Shown one piece after another: positions 5,546-11,508 of a stretch of 16,193 bases of DNA. This stretch comes from GWA2-44-9 sp964429675 (GTDB taxonomy: Bacteria; Patescibacteriota; Minisyncoccia; 2-02-FULL-40-12; GWA2-44-9), in the NCBI GenBank assembly GCA_964429675.1, contig CAYSDF010000019.1, forward strand, positions 1 to 16,193, written 5' to 3'. Made by a program: the position numbers and the translations under genes. Each line of letters begins with the position of its first letter. Positions within the stretch are counted from its first letter, which is position 1. Below the pieces are notes generated by a model. It had not been told where the DNA came from. It did not search any database and saw only the letters and a list, made by a program, of their open reading frames with translations.

Positions 5546-6811
5546 CTAGCGGGAATATGCCGGAACCTGATTAACTGAGGTGTAGGCACTGCCTTGGGTA
5601 TACCAGTTAAACTCATTATTATTGATGCAGAATACTTTTTTGAAAAACTCTGAATCGTCCTGGACCGCTTGAGACCCGGAAGTGTTGACCCAATGAAGTG
5701 TAGCTGTATCTTCACCGTTTACCTCAACGCCGTAAACCTTAGGATCATTGGTTTCACAATTCCTGAAAAGACCGGAGGTTACAAGCATGTCTCTGGTTGA
5801 TGCTGAGATAGTTTTGACTTTAGCGTATCCGCCCAACTGACCGTAGAAACTGAATATAATCGGGTTTAGGAATAATCTCTTATAGCCCCAATCATTGGGA
5901 ATATAAATATCTGGGTCATTTGAACCGGAGGCGCTGATAGTATCCCCTTCTTTTAAGCTAAGATCAGCTAGAGTGGTAAAGCCAAGAAAGCCCGGGATTA
6001 ATCTGTTTGCCAGAGTTGGAGTTGGTATGGGCGTTGTATAATTTGGCCTGATAATAATATTTGCATCCAACGTAACTGCGGCCTGTGCCAATACTCGACC
6101 ATTGAGCTGCGCGCCAGTGTTTAATGCAACGGCTGTTTTAGCCAATATATTTCCGTTAAAGACAGAAGCCTCTTCAAGTGTGGCTTGTCCGGCAACCTGC
6201 CAGAAAATATTACCGGCCTGTGCGCCACCGCTTAGCATTATTTTTGCGGCCGCGCCGACATTAAGATTTCCCCCTATTTGAAATATCCATACATCATCTG
6301 GACCGCCTAAGAGGGTGATATCCGATTCTATTGAAACATCGGTACTCCATTTATAAACACCGGGGGCAAGCGTTAATCCACCGATATCTCCGGCGCCAAG
6401 TTCAGATGAATAAGATGTCCTTCCTGCAGCATCGGAGTATGCGGCTTGCATATCAAGTACTGCCATGTTCACTACTGAAGGAGTAGGGTCATCATAATCG
6501 GCTGCATATACTTTTCCAGCTACCTTAGCTGATGTGGAAAATGTACTGGAAACATTCGTCGTCAATCCAAACCCAGTTATATAACTAGCGGCTACCGGAC
6601 TAACTCCAATATCGCCGACAATTGATGTGGCTCCAGTAGTAGAGATTCCTGTTTTTGCCAAAATCGCGAAACTGCCGGCTGTTCTAAGATTTATTGTTGC
6701 TGGACCTGCGGCAAGAGTAGAAATTGGCCCGGTCAAACCGGGCAAAAACGAAACGGTTGTTACGATCACTGTCACTATTGAAACTATTAAATTATGGTTA
6801 AATTTTTTCAT
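5546..6811 (-). CDS. DUF3494 (ice-binding-like) secreted surface protein
   Basis: 421 residues. A signal peptide (about 1-35, with a hydrophobic run at 8-24) leads into a DUF3494 domain at roughly 40-256: AGSFAILAKTGISTTG, VGDIGVSP, MQAAYSDAAGRT, GGLTLAPGVYKW, VWIFQIGG, GNIFWQVAGQATL and GNILAKTAVALNTGA. This beta-solenoid family includes ice-binding proteins, but many members are adhesins or surface proteins without shown ice binding. After a Pro/Thr linker (260-268) come two related units (about 285-340 and 345-410), each with a DPxxY strand followed by a conserved F or W region (for example NDPKVYGVEV and FNWYTQGSAY); these resemble the tail of the transpeptidase. No LPxTG or membrane anchor is seen. 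A promoter precedes the gene. Confidence 0.9.
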   Translation of the reverse strand: MKKFNHNLIVSIVTVIVTTVSFLPGLTGPISTLAAGPATINLRTAGSFAILAKTGISTTGATSIVGDIGVSPVAASYITGFGLTTNVSSTFSTSAKVAGKVYAADYDDPTPSVVNMAVLDMQAAYSDAAGRTSYSSELGAGDIGGLTLAPGVYKWSTDVSIESDITLLGGPDDVWIFQIGGNLNVGAAAKIMLSGGAQAGNIFWQVAGQATLEEASVFNGNILAKTAVALNTGAQLNGRVLAQAAVTLDANIIIRPNYTTPIPTPTLANRLIPGFLGFTTLADLSLKEGDTISASGSNDPDIYIPNDWGYKRLFLNPIIFSFYGQLGGYAKVKTISASTRDMLVTSGLFRNCETNDPKVYGVEVNGEDTATLHWVNTSGSQAVQDDSEFFKKVFCINNNEFNWYTQGSAYTSVNQVPAYSR

Positions 6812-6822
6812 TTTTTTTATTT

Positions 6823-6852
6823 ATTATATTTAATTATTTATCCAATGGGCAA
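6823..6852 (-). promoter_or_regulatory. Promoter of the DUF3494 gene
   Basis: Minus strand TTGCCC (6847-6852), 18-base spacer, perfect TATAAT (6823-6828), eleven bases before ATG 6811. The rest of the 6812-7003 gap shows no other clear feature. Confidence 0.65.
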
Positions 6853-7003
6853 TCGACCTCTGGCCCAATGTACTATAAAATTTTTGGCCACTGCCATCTA
6901 AGATTAGGGTAACTTTTAATTTCCGCAATATTCCTAGCATTTTTGGCTATTTTAGGACATATATATTTATGACGAGATACTATTGACATTATTACAAACA
7001 ACT

Positions 7004-7037
7004 TAAAAACCATCCCGCCTAGGCGGGATGGTTTTTA
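7004..7037. terminator. 34-bp perfect palindrome terminator
   Basis: Arms 7004-7020 and 7021-7037 are exact complements centred on CCTAGG, with a GC-rich core (CATCCCGCC/GGCGGGATG) and A/T flanks giving a U-tract. It ends the minus-strand gene whose stop is at 7042, and like the palindrome at 3806 it has no loop bases. Confidence 0.88.
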
Positions 7038-7041
7038 CTTA

Positions 7042-7329
7042 TTAGTCCAATATCCTGTATATTTCTCTCCTTCCGGTCAGATACATATCAGTATAGCCGG
7101 CCATCTTTTGCTTATCTTCAGCTTTCATTTCTTTGCCATGCTGGGCCATCATTTTTTCAAAATCAGCCAGGCTGGCCATTTCATGCTCGATGACAACAGT
7201 ATTATAGTTGCCGACCAGATCGGTCATAACTTCAACCTTGCCCGGCATTACCATTACTTCCTTCATCATCTTTGCAAACTTGGAAGCCATCCCCGGCTTT
7301 GTCGTAAAAACTTCTCGGACCTTGATCAT
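7042..7329 (-). CDS. Dimeric alpha/beta-barrel (NIPSNAP/ABM-like) protein
   Basis: 95 residues with a ferredoxin-like alpha/beta pattern: strand MIKVREVFTTKPG, a helix rich in Met and Lys (SKFAKMMKEVMVMPG), strands around KVEVMTDLVGNYNTVVIEHE, a helix (LADFEKMMAQHGKEM) and a final strand (RREIYRIL). This is the dimeric alpha/beta-barrel superfamily, to which NIPSNAP, stress-responsive A/B-barrel and antibiotic-biosynthesis monooxygenase-like proteins belong. No cofactor residue can be assigned, so the substrate is unknown. The many Met residues (11 of 95) are notable. ATG 7329 is preceded by an AT-rich leader without an obvious ribosome site. The gene has its own strong terminator, and the MscL gene ends 60 bases upstream. 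Confidence 0.75.
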   Translation of the reverse strand: MIKVREVFTTKPGMASKFAKMMKEVMVMPGKVEVMTDLVGNYNTVVIEHEMASLADFEKMMAQHGKEMKAEDKQKMAGYTDMYLTGRREIYRILD

Positions 7330-7389
7330 ATATTTATTTGGTTAATTTTTATTAAATCTACCATACAAACCTTAAGATAAGAAGCCAAC

Positions 7390-7791
7390 CTATCCAATCA
7401 CCTGCGAGCAATGAGAACATCTGCGGGCGGCGATGGGAATTTCGCTAAGACACTCTGGACATTTCTTGGTGGTCGGATCTGCCGGCGGACCTTTCCTGGA
7501 TTGTTCTACAAGTGCATTCATCGGCTTAATCACAAAAAAGAAAACCGCGCCGGCCACCAGCACAAATGAAATAAGGGCATTTATAAAATGGCCGTACATG
7601 ATAGTGCTACCGTTTATAGTAAACTTAAGTCCGCTAAAATCCGGGACCTTAACAATCACCGAAATAAAAGGCGTAATCAAATCCGAGACCAGCGCCGCCA
7701 CCACCAACCCAAAAGCCGTTCCGATCACGACACCCACCGCAAGATCTACCACATTCCCACGAAGTAAAAATTGTTTAAATTCTTTGAGCAT
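7390..7791 (-). CDS. mscL: Large-conductance mechanosensitive channel with C-terminal zinc ribbon
   Basis: 133 residues. The N-terminal part is typical MscL: LKEFKQFLLRGNVVDLAVGVVIGTAFG with the first membrane helix (about 14-40), a periplasmic loop (FTINGSTIMYG) and a second helix (68-88). It opens on membrane tension to release solutes during osmotic downshock. After the second helix the usual C-terminal bundle is replaced by a short linker and a four-Cys zinc-ribbon-like tail: CPEC (111-114) and CSHC (125-128). This tail would be cytoplasmic and may aid pentamer assembly in place of the bundle; that is inference. The upstream unknown gene ends 15 bases before the start, so both are probably one transcript. 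Confidence 0.95.
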   Translation of the reverse strand: MLKEFKQFLLRGNVVDLAVGVVIGTAFGLVVAALVSDLITPFISVIVKVPDFSGLKFTINGSTIMYGHFINALISFVLVAGAVFFFVIKPMNALVEQSRKGPPADPTTKKCPECLSEIPIAARRCSHCSQVIG

Positions 7792-7806
7792 AGACGGATT
7801 AAATAG

Positions 7807-8358
7807 CTAATGTATCGTCGGCTTTTTGTCTTCTTCATCTTTCTCGTCCTTATCGTCGTTTTCAGAACCTATTTCCACTTTTCTTATCCTGACCTTGGTC
7901 GGATCGGTAACCATCAGGTCACCAGTTTCTTCCAGCTGATGAAGCCGAAGTCGGTTAAACTCAAGATTCTCTCTTAGCCACTTCAACAACTTGTCGCTAT
8001 TATATGACTCATCTTCATTAAAAAAGATCAGGGCGAAAAGATTATTCTTGTTAAGATTTTTCAGTTCCCAAAGGCCGTCTTTTATAAAATGTAGTGGCAA
8101 TCTAGCCGGAGGCTTGGGATGAAGCTCAAATCCGTCATAGGCACTGACATCGTATTCCTCAATGACCTTCGGATTGGAGAGTATCTTCTTTATTACTTCG
8201 TCGGTTCCCCGGGCTATTTTCTCAATTTCAAAAATGACCCTGGCGACTTCCTCTTCGGACATTTTAGTCTTTAATATTTCGGCTATCCTTAATTCTTCCC
8301 CGGCATAATCATTCTCTCTTTTAAAATCTGGCTGGGCTTTTTTCTCGATGTTCTTCAT
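7807..8358 (-). CDS. Hypothetical protein with acidic tail, upstream of mscL
   Basis: 183 residues, soluble, without signal peptide. The N-terminal part is helical (IAEILKTKMSEEEVARVIFE), a central part is mixed (YDGFELHPKPPARLPLHFI, LFALIFFNEDESYN), and a helical segment (KLLKWLRENLEFNRLRLHQL) leads to a strongly acidic C-terminus (residues about 164-180, Asp/Glu/Lys). No known catalytic motif is visible. ATG 8358 is the first in-frame Met and has no strong Shine-Dalgarno. The 15-base gap to mscL suggests co-transcription. I do not recognise the family. Confidence 0.75.
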   Translation of the reverse strand: MKNIEKKAQPDFKRENDYAGEELRIAEILKTKMSEEEVARVIFEIEKIARGTDEVIKKILSNPKVIEEYDVSAYDGFELHPKPPARLPLHFIKDGLWELKNLNKNNLFALIFFNEDESYNSDKLLKWLRENLEFNRLRLHQLEETGDLMVTDPTKVRIRKVEIGSENDDKDEKDEEDKKPTIH

Positions 8359-8431
8359 AAATAAATTTTGCCATTTCTATAGTAAAAAATCAATTAAAAG
8401 CCCCGCATATCAATCCTCAAACGCTACAATC

Positions 8432-8460
8432 TTGCAATACTCAAGATTTTGGTTTATAAT
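8432..8460 (+). promoter_or_regulatory. Strong sigma-70 promoter of the DUF151 gene
   Basis: TTGCAA (8432-8437), exact 17-base spacer, perfect TATAAT (8455-8460). The TATAAT overlaps a TTG-started upstream extension of the frame, which argues against that longer start. Confidence 0.7.
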
Positions 8461-8490
8461 ATTGCCAAGTTCTTTTACCCAGGTGCAGTC

Positions 8491-8979
8491 ATGGAAATCC
8501 GAGTCGAAGAGCCACAAGTCGTCTTGATGGGAGCAAAGCGCGTCCCTGTAATTTTGCTCAAAGAGCAAGATGGCAGGAGAACGCTTACAATCTCCCTAAG
8601 CGAGGCATCATTAGATCTTCTGATCTGGGTTATCAACGGCCAGAAGATAGTAGACCACCAGATCTTCCAGTTTTTATCAGAATTTACGGATGCCCTAAAA
8701 GCTACCATAGACAAAGTTGTCCTGACCGATACAAAAGAAATTTCCAATGACATGTTCTATTCCTGCCGGGTGTTTATCGGCGACACGAGAGAAGACATGA
8801 TCTACTCTCTCCCGCTTCACGTAACCCACGCTTTAATACTGGCGCTGGCCGTCAAATGCCCCGTCTTCGTGGACGAAGAAGTATTCAAAAAAGTGGAGGA
8901 GTACAATAGTCCATCTCTTGATAAAAAGTTTCAGAAAATGCTTGACGACATCGATCCCGATAAGATGACTAAAAATTAA
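8491..8979 (+). CDS. DUF151/bifunctional-nuclease-family protein, divergent
   Basis: 162 residues from ATG 8491, which has an AGGTG ribosome site five bases upstream. The layout fits the DUF151 fold: VVLMGAKRVPVILLKEQDG at the start, a strand-helix with LTISLSEASLDLLIWVINGQ, a helix LSEFTDALKATIDKVVL, the strand FYSCRVFIG, and a C-terminal LPLHVTHALILALAVKCPVF followed by EEVFKK. Some members are reported as nucleases. Here the usual PI.IG..EA, RP.THDL and DaRPSDAIALA signatures are replaced by TISLSEAS, KIVDHQI and LPLHVTHALILALA, so nuclease activity is doubtful. It follows a strong promoter and ends at its own terminator. The family call is made from pattern memory and is moderately sure. 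Confidence 0.75.
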   Translation: MEIRVEEPQVVLMGAKRVPVILLKEQDGRRTLTISLSEASLDLLIWVINGQKIVDHQIFQFLSEFTDALKATIDKVVLTDTKEISNDMFYSCRVFIGDTREDMIYSLPLHVTHALILALAVKCPVFVDEEVFKKVEEYNSPSLDKKFQKMLDDIDPDKMTKN

Positions 8980-9004
8980 TCCGCCATTACGGCGGGTTTT
9001 AATT
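8977..9004. terminator. Terminator after the DUF151 gene
   Basis: CCGCC (8981-8985) and GGCGG (8991-8995) around ATTAC, followed by GTTTTAATTTT; upstream A-rich bases partly extend the stem. It faces the opposite gene ending at 9011 and may work both ways. Confidence 0.75.
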
Positions 9005-9010
9005 TTGAGA

Positions 9011-9130
9011 TTATCTGTTTCTCTTCTTTTTCAGAGCTGCTAACCTAAGATGCTTGATCTCTAATCTCTTGGCGGTTTTTCGCGAATTTGATTTTTGGCG
9101 TCTGCCTAATGCTGTTCTTCTTTTTCCCAT
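9011..9130 (-). CDS. 39-residue very basic protein, candidate ribosome- or nucleic-acid-associated
   Basis: A short frame from ATG 9130 to TAA 9011: it begins MGKRRTALGRRQKSNSRK and ends LAALKKKRNR. Seventeen of 39 residues are Lys or Arg, only one is acidic, and there is no Cys. Composition, size and the MGKRR start resemble tiny ribosomal proteins (bL34/bTHX-like), but I cannot match it to a known one. The frame is backed by an extended -10 (TGCTATACT) 28 bases upstream and by a terminator hairpin just beyond its stop. No Shine-Dalgarno is seen. Ribosome association is inference only. Confidence 0.6.
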   Translation of the reverse strand: MGKRRTALGRRQKSNSRKTAKRLEIKHLRLAALKKKRNR

Positions 9131-9157
9131 GTATTTATATATTAAATTTATCTCGTG

Positions 9158-9166
9158 AGTATAGCA
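9158..9166 (-). promoter_or_regulatory. Extended -10 promoter of the 39-residue protein gene
   Basis: Minus strand TGCTATACT (TGn + TATACT). No good -35 at the right distance; the hexamer ends 27 bases before ATG 9130. Confidence 0.45.
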
Positions 9167-9219
9167 TAAAATCCTGCCAATGGGAAATATCTCGGCCTAA
9201 AAATACGATGGCCTTAAAA

Positions 9220-9248
9220 TTGACAGCAACAATTTACTCTGTTAAAAT
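9220..9248 (+). promoter_or_regulatory. Strong sigma-70 promoter of the 9277-9851 pair
   Basis: Perfect TTGACA (9220-9225), 17-base spacer, TAAAAT (9243-9248). The start of transcription would be near 9255, leaving a leader of about 22 bases with the ribosome site AAGGG. Confidence 0.75.
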
Positions 9249-9276
9249 CTTGTCAGTTTATTGAAAAGGGTTGGAA

Positions 9277-9681
9277 ATGAAGACTCAGGCTCAGCTTGAT
9301 AGAATTAATCAGCGCATAGTTAATCTTACCAAGAAAAGAAACGATTTGCTTTGTAAACTACGTAAAGAGTGCAAACATTTAAGATTAGTCGAGCTAGATT
9401 ATTCATGTGCGTATTCTGGTGCACCGCCATTTCGTATTTGTGCCGATTGTGGAGCAGAGGAACAGGGTTGGTATTGTGGCTATCATGTCCTTGCCTTAAG
9501 GAGTGAAAGGACTGATATTCCACGCGGAGTTGAACGGACCATAGTTAGAACTACTCGAAGTGCTAAAGTTTTCTATTCTTATCGTAAAAATGGACCCGTA
9601 TATAGAGTTGGCCAAAGCCATCCTAATTTTTCCAGCGGCGGTTATAAATCGTACCAGCAGTTAACAGAGATATCGGAGTAA
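9277..9681 (+). CDS. Zinc-finger-like hypothetical protein
   Basis: 134 residues from ATG 9277, six bases after AAGGG (a TTG at 9271 is also possible but lies closer to the ribosome site). Residues 1-30 form a basic amphipathic or coiled-coil helix (LDRINQRIVNLTKKRNDLL). A likely metal site follows: Cys and His in CKLRKECKH, then CAYSG, CADCG and WYCGYHV, that is C/H pairs plus a CxxC. The C-terminal half is basic and polar (RTIVRTTRSAKVFYSYRKNG). No catalytic motif is seen. The 55-residue gene starts two bases after its stop, so they form one transcript between a strong promoter and a terminator. I do not recognise the family; helix plus CxxCG proteins of this kind occur widely as hypotheticals. 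Confidence 0.75.
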   Translation: MKTQAQLDRINQRIVNLTKKRNDLLCKLRKECKHLRLVELDYSCAYSGAPPFRICADCGAEEQGWYCGYHVLALRSERTDIPRGVERTIVRTTRSAKVFYSYRKNGPVYRVGQSHPNFSSGGYKSYQQLTEISE

Positions 9682-9683
9682 TT

Positions 9684-9851
9684 ATGAACAAAGACAATTT
9701 CTGGTCATTATTCCACGCAGCCTGGGGCAAAAGTACGGATAGTCCAAATTATGATAAAAAGGCCTGGATGCATGTCCAGGCTGAAGTTGAAAAATTTTTC
9801 AAAACCGGTACGTTACCAAGTTTACCCTCCAAAGCCTCAAAAGACTCCTAA
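9684..9851 (+). CDS. 55-residue hypothetical protein, second gene of pair
   Basis: ATG 9684 has a GGAG ribosome site seven bases upstream and begins two bases after the stop of the zinc-finger gene, strong support for translation. The protein starts MNKDNFWSLFHAAWGK, has an amphipathic helix rich in aromatic residues (DKKAWMHVQAEVEKFFK) and ends in a Ser/Pro/Lys tail. The stop codon lies within the terminator hairpin. No known domain is visible. The Trp-rich start and short length suggest a small binding or regulatory peptide, but nothing in the sequence shows this. Confidence 0.65.
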   Translation: MNKDNFWSLFHAAWGKSTDSPNYDKKAWMHVQAEVEKFFKTGTLPSLPSKASKDS

Positions 9852-9866
9852 AAGGAGTCTTTTTAA
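9838..9866 (+). terminator. Rho-independent terminator of the 9277-9851 pair
   Basis: AAAGACTCC pairs with GGAGTCTTT around a short A-rich loop, followed by TTTTAATTT. It overlaps the stop codon at 9849-9851 and lies just before the end of the opposite helicase gene. Confidence 0.85.
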
Positions 9867-9876
9867 TTTAGCAACG

Positions 9877-11490
9877 TCACTCAATAAATCCCAGCTTCCT
9901 TAAACGAGACCTAATCGCTCCTGGTTTTCGTCCGATCAGATCCGATATCATCTTCGTCGGCATGCCCGAACGGAAATGATTTGAAAGCTCCTCCTCTTCT
10001 TCATAGCTCCAGGAACTATACGCTTTGGGATGATCTACGCGGATAGCCGTCATACGACGACTGCTCGGCTTGTGCGCGGTTGCCTCGACTGAGTAAGCTT
10101 TAGTTTTATCCAAAAGTGAATTTTCAACCAGAGATCGTTCAGCATCAGAAGATTTTATTTCAAAGCCCGACAATCCGCCGAAAGAAAAGAGAAAGTACTG
10201 ATGAAGCTGATTGATTTCCTCCGACGTTAATTTCTGATGAGCTTTTTCAGCCTCAACCGAAAGAGTCCGGAAAGACTGGTCCTGATCGATAATGTCCTGA
10301 TGAACCATCAGGGCTTTGGCGTTATAGCCGGCTAAGTATAGCCCATCAAGCGATCTAACCCGGGATAAAGCAACATAGCCCTGCCCCTCTACAAATGACC
10401 CTCTTAGGTCCATAAAAGCGGCATCCAGGGTAATCCCCTGGCTCTTGTGGACTGTCATCGCCCAGGCCAAACGAAGGGGCACCTGCCTTATCTCAGCCAG
10501 CACCTTATCGTCATCTTCAACCGCCCAGCTCATCGGCGAGGTATATATGTGCTTCCCCTCCCGCGTCCTAACCACAGGGTAACCGCCGTCGGCATCAAAG
10601 CTGACTATGGTGCCCAGCGTCCCATTCACAAATTTCATTTCAAAATCGTTTTTAGTAAACATCACGACCGCATCCTTTTTTAATTCCAGTTTTTCCGGCG
10701 AAAGACATCCCCGCTTGAGCTGTTCAACCAGTCCGTCGTTGCCATGATCTTCCATTGTAAATGAGACCGCCTTGCCGGGAATCCTTTCTAATTCTACAGC
10801 ATTGATGCGATCGACATCGGCATTGTGAGGAAAAAGTTTAGTGAGATCTTTAACCTCCACCGAACCTGATTTAGCTAAACGGCTGTCCAGATACTTGAGA
10901 TGATCTTCATTGATATCGCCTAACCGGATTGCGCCCAATAATTCCGAAAAAACAGAATCCGACTGGCGGTGTTGTTCGGAAAGATAGCAGACACTGGGAT
11001 TAGCTGATATCCAAGCATCGGATTGAAAAGAAAATTGAGGAGCATCATCTCCCGAACGATGTACGGGAGGCAATTGGAAAAAGTCTCCAACAAAAACAAC
11101 CTGCATCCCCCCAAAAGATGATTCAGAATGGCGAACCGACTTGATGACTCGATCAACAAGGCTGAGAGTATTACCGTCGAGCATGGAGATTTCATCAATT
11201 ATCAGTACCGAGGCCTTTTTAATCTTTTTTGCTTTATATTTTCCGATCTTGCTTATGTCAGCGGGCGTGAGTTCCTTTTTAATTCCAATCCCGCTCCAAG
11301 AATGGATAGTCATTCCGCCGATGTGAGTGGCGGCGATACCGGTCGAAGCCGTGATAGCCGCCTTAATTGACCGCTCTTTTAAATAAGCGACATAGCGGTT
11401 GACGGTGTGGGTCTTACCCGAACCCGGTTCCCCCGTCAAAAAAACATTCACACCCGTTTTAAGAATTGAAAGCGCCGTGTCTTGAGTCAT
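9877..11490 (-). CDS. Pif1-type superfamily 1 helicase with C-terminal SANT/Myb-like domain
   Basis: 537 residues. Helicase motifs appear in order: Walker A GEPGSGKT (20-27), motif Ia ITASTGIAATHIGG, Walker B IIDEISML (97-104), GDFFQLPP (135-142), the SEQHRQ motif (171-176), VHKSQG (347-352) and YVALSRV (372-378). Together these define the Pif1/RecD-like branch, ATP-driven 5'-to-3' DNA helicases that handle G-quadruplexes, forks and recombination intermediates. Residues about 493-535 (WSYEEEEELSNHF, then KMISDLIGRKPGAIRSRLRK) form a SANT/Myb-like helix-turn-helix, a likely DNA-binding tail. ATG 11490 has no Shine-Dalgarno. It starts 18 bases after the UvrD-nuclease stop, so the two are probably co-transcribed. 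Stop is TGA. Confidence 0.93.
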   Translation of the reverse strand: MTQDTALSILKTGVNVFLTGEPGSGKTHTVNRYVAYLKERSIKAAITASTGIAATHIGGMTIHSWSGIGIKKELTPADISKIGKYKAKKIKKASVLIIDEISMLDGNTLSLVDRVIKSVRHSESSFGGMQVVFVGDFFQLPPVHRSGDDAPQFSFQSDAWISANPSVCYLSEQHRQSDSVFSELLGAIRLGDINEDHLKYLDSRLAKSGSVEVKDLTKLFPHNADVDRINAVELERIPGKAVSFTMEDHGNDGLVEQLKRGCLSPEKLELKKDAVVMFTKNDFEMKFVNGTLGTIVSFDADGGYPVVRTREGKHIYTSPMSWAVEDDDKVLAEIRQVPLRLAWAMTVHKSQGITLDAAFMDLRGSFVEGQGYVALSRVRSLDGLYLAGYNAKALMVHQDIIDQDQSFRTLSVEAEKAHQKLTSEEINQLHQYFLFSFGGLSGFEIKSSDAERSLVENSLLDKTKAYSVEATAHKPSSRRMTAIRVDHPKAYSSWSYEEEEELSNHFRSGMPTKMISDLIGRKPGAIRSRLRKLGFIE

Positions 11491-11508
11491 CAGATATAAT
11501 TTAAGATT

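Noticed and set aside
8449..8490. TTG start for the DUF151 protein
   Set aside because: It would place the perfect TATAAT inside the coding region; ATG 8491 has a ribosome site.
9271..9276. TTG start for the zinc-finger-like protein
   Set aside because: It leaves almost no spacing to AAGGG; ATG 9277 is six bases away, which is normal.
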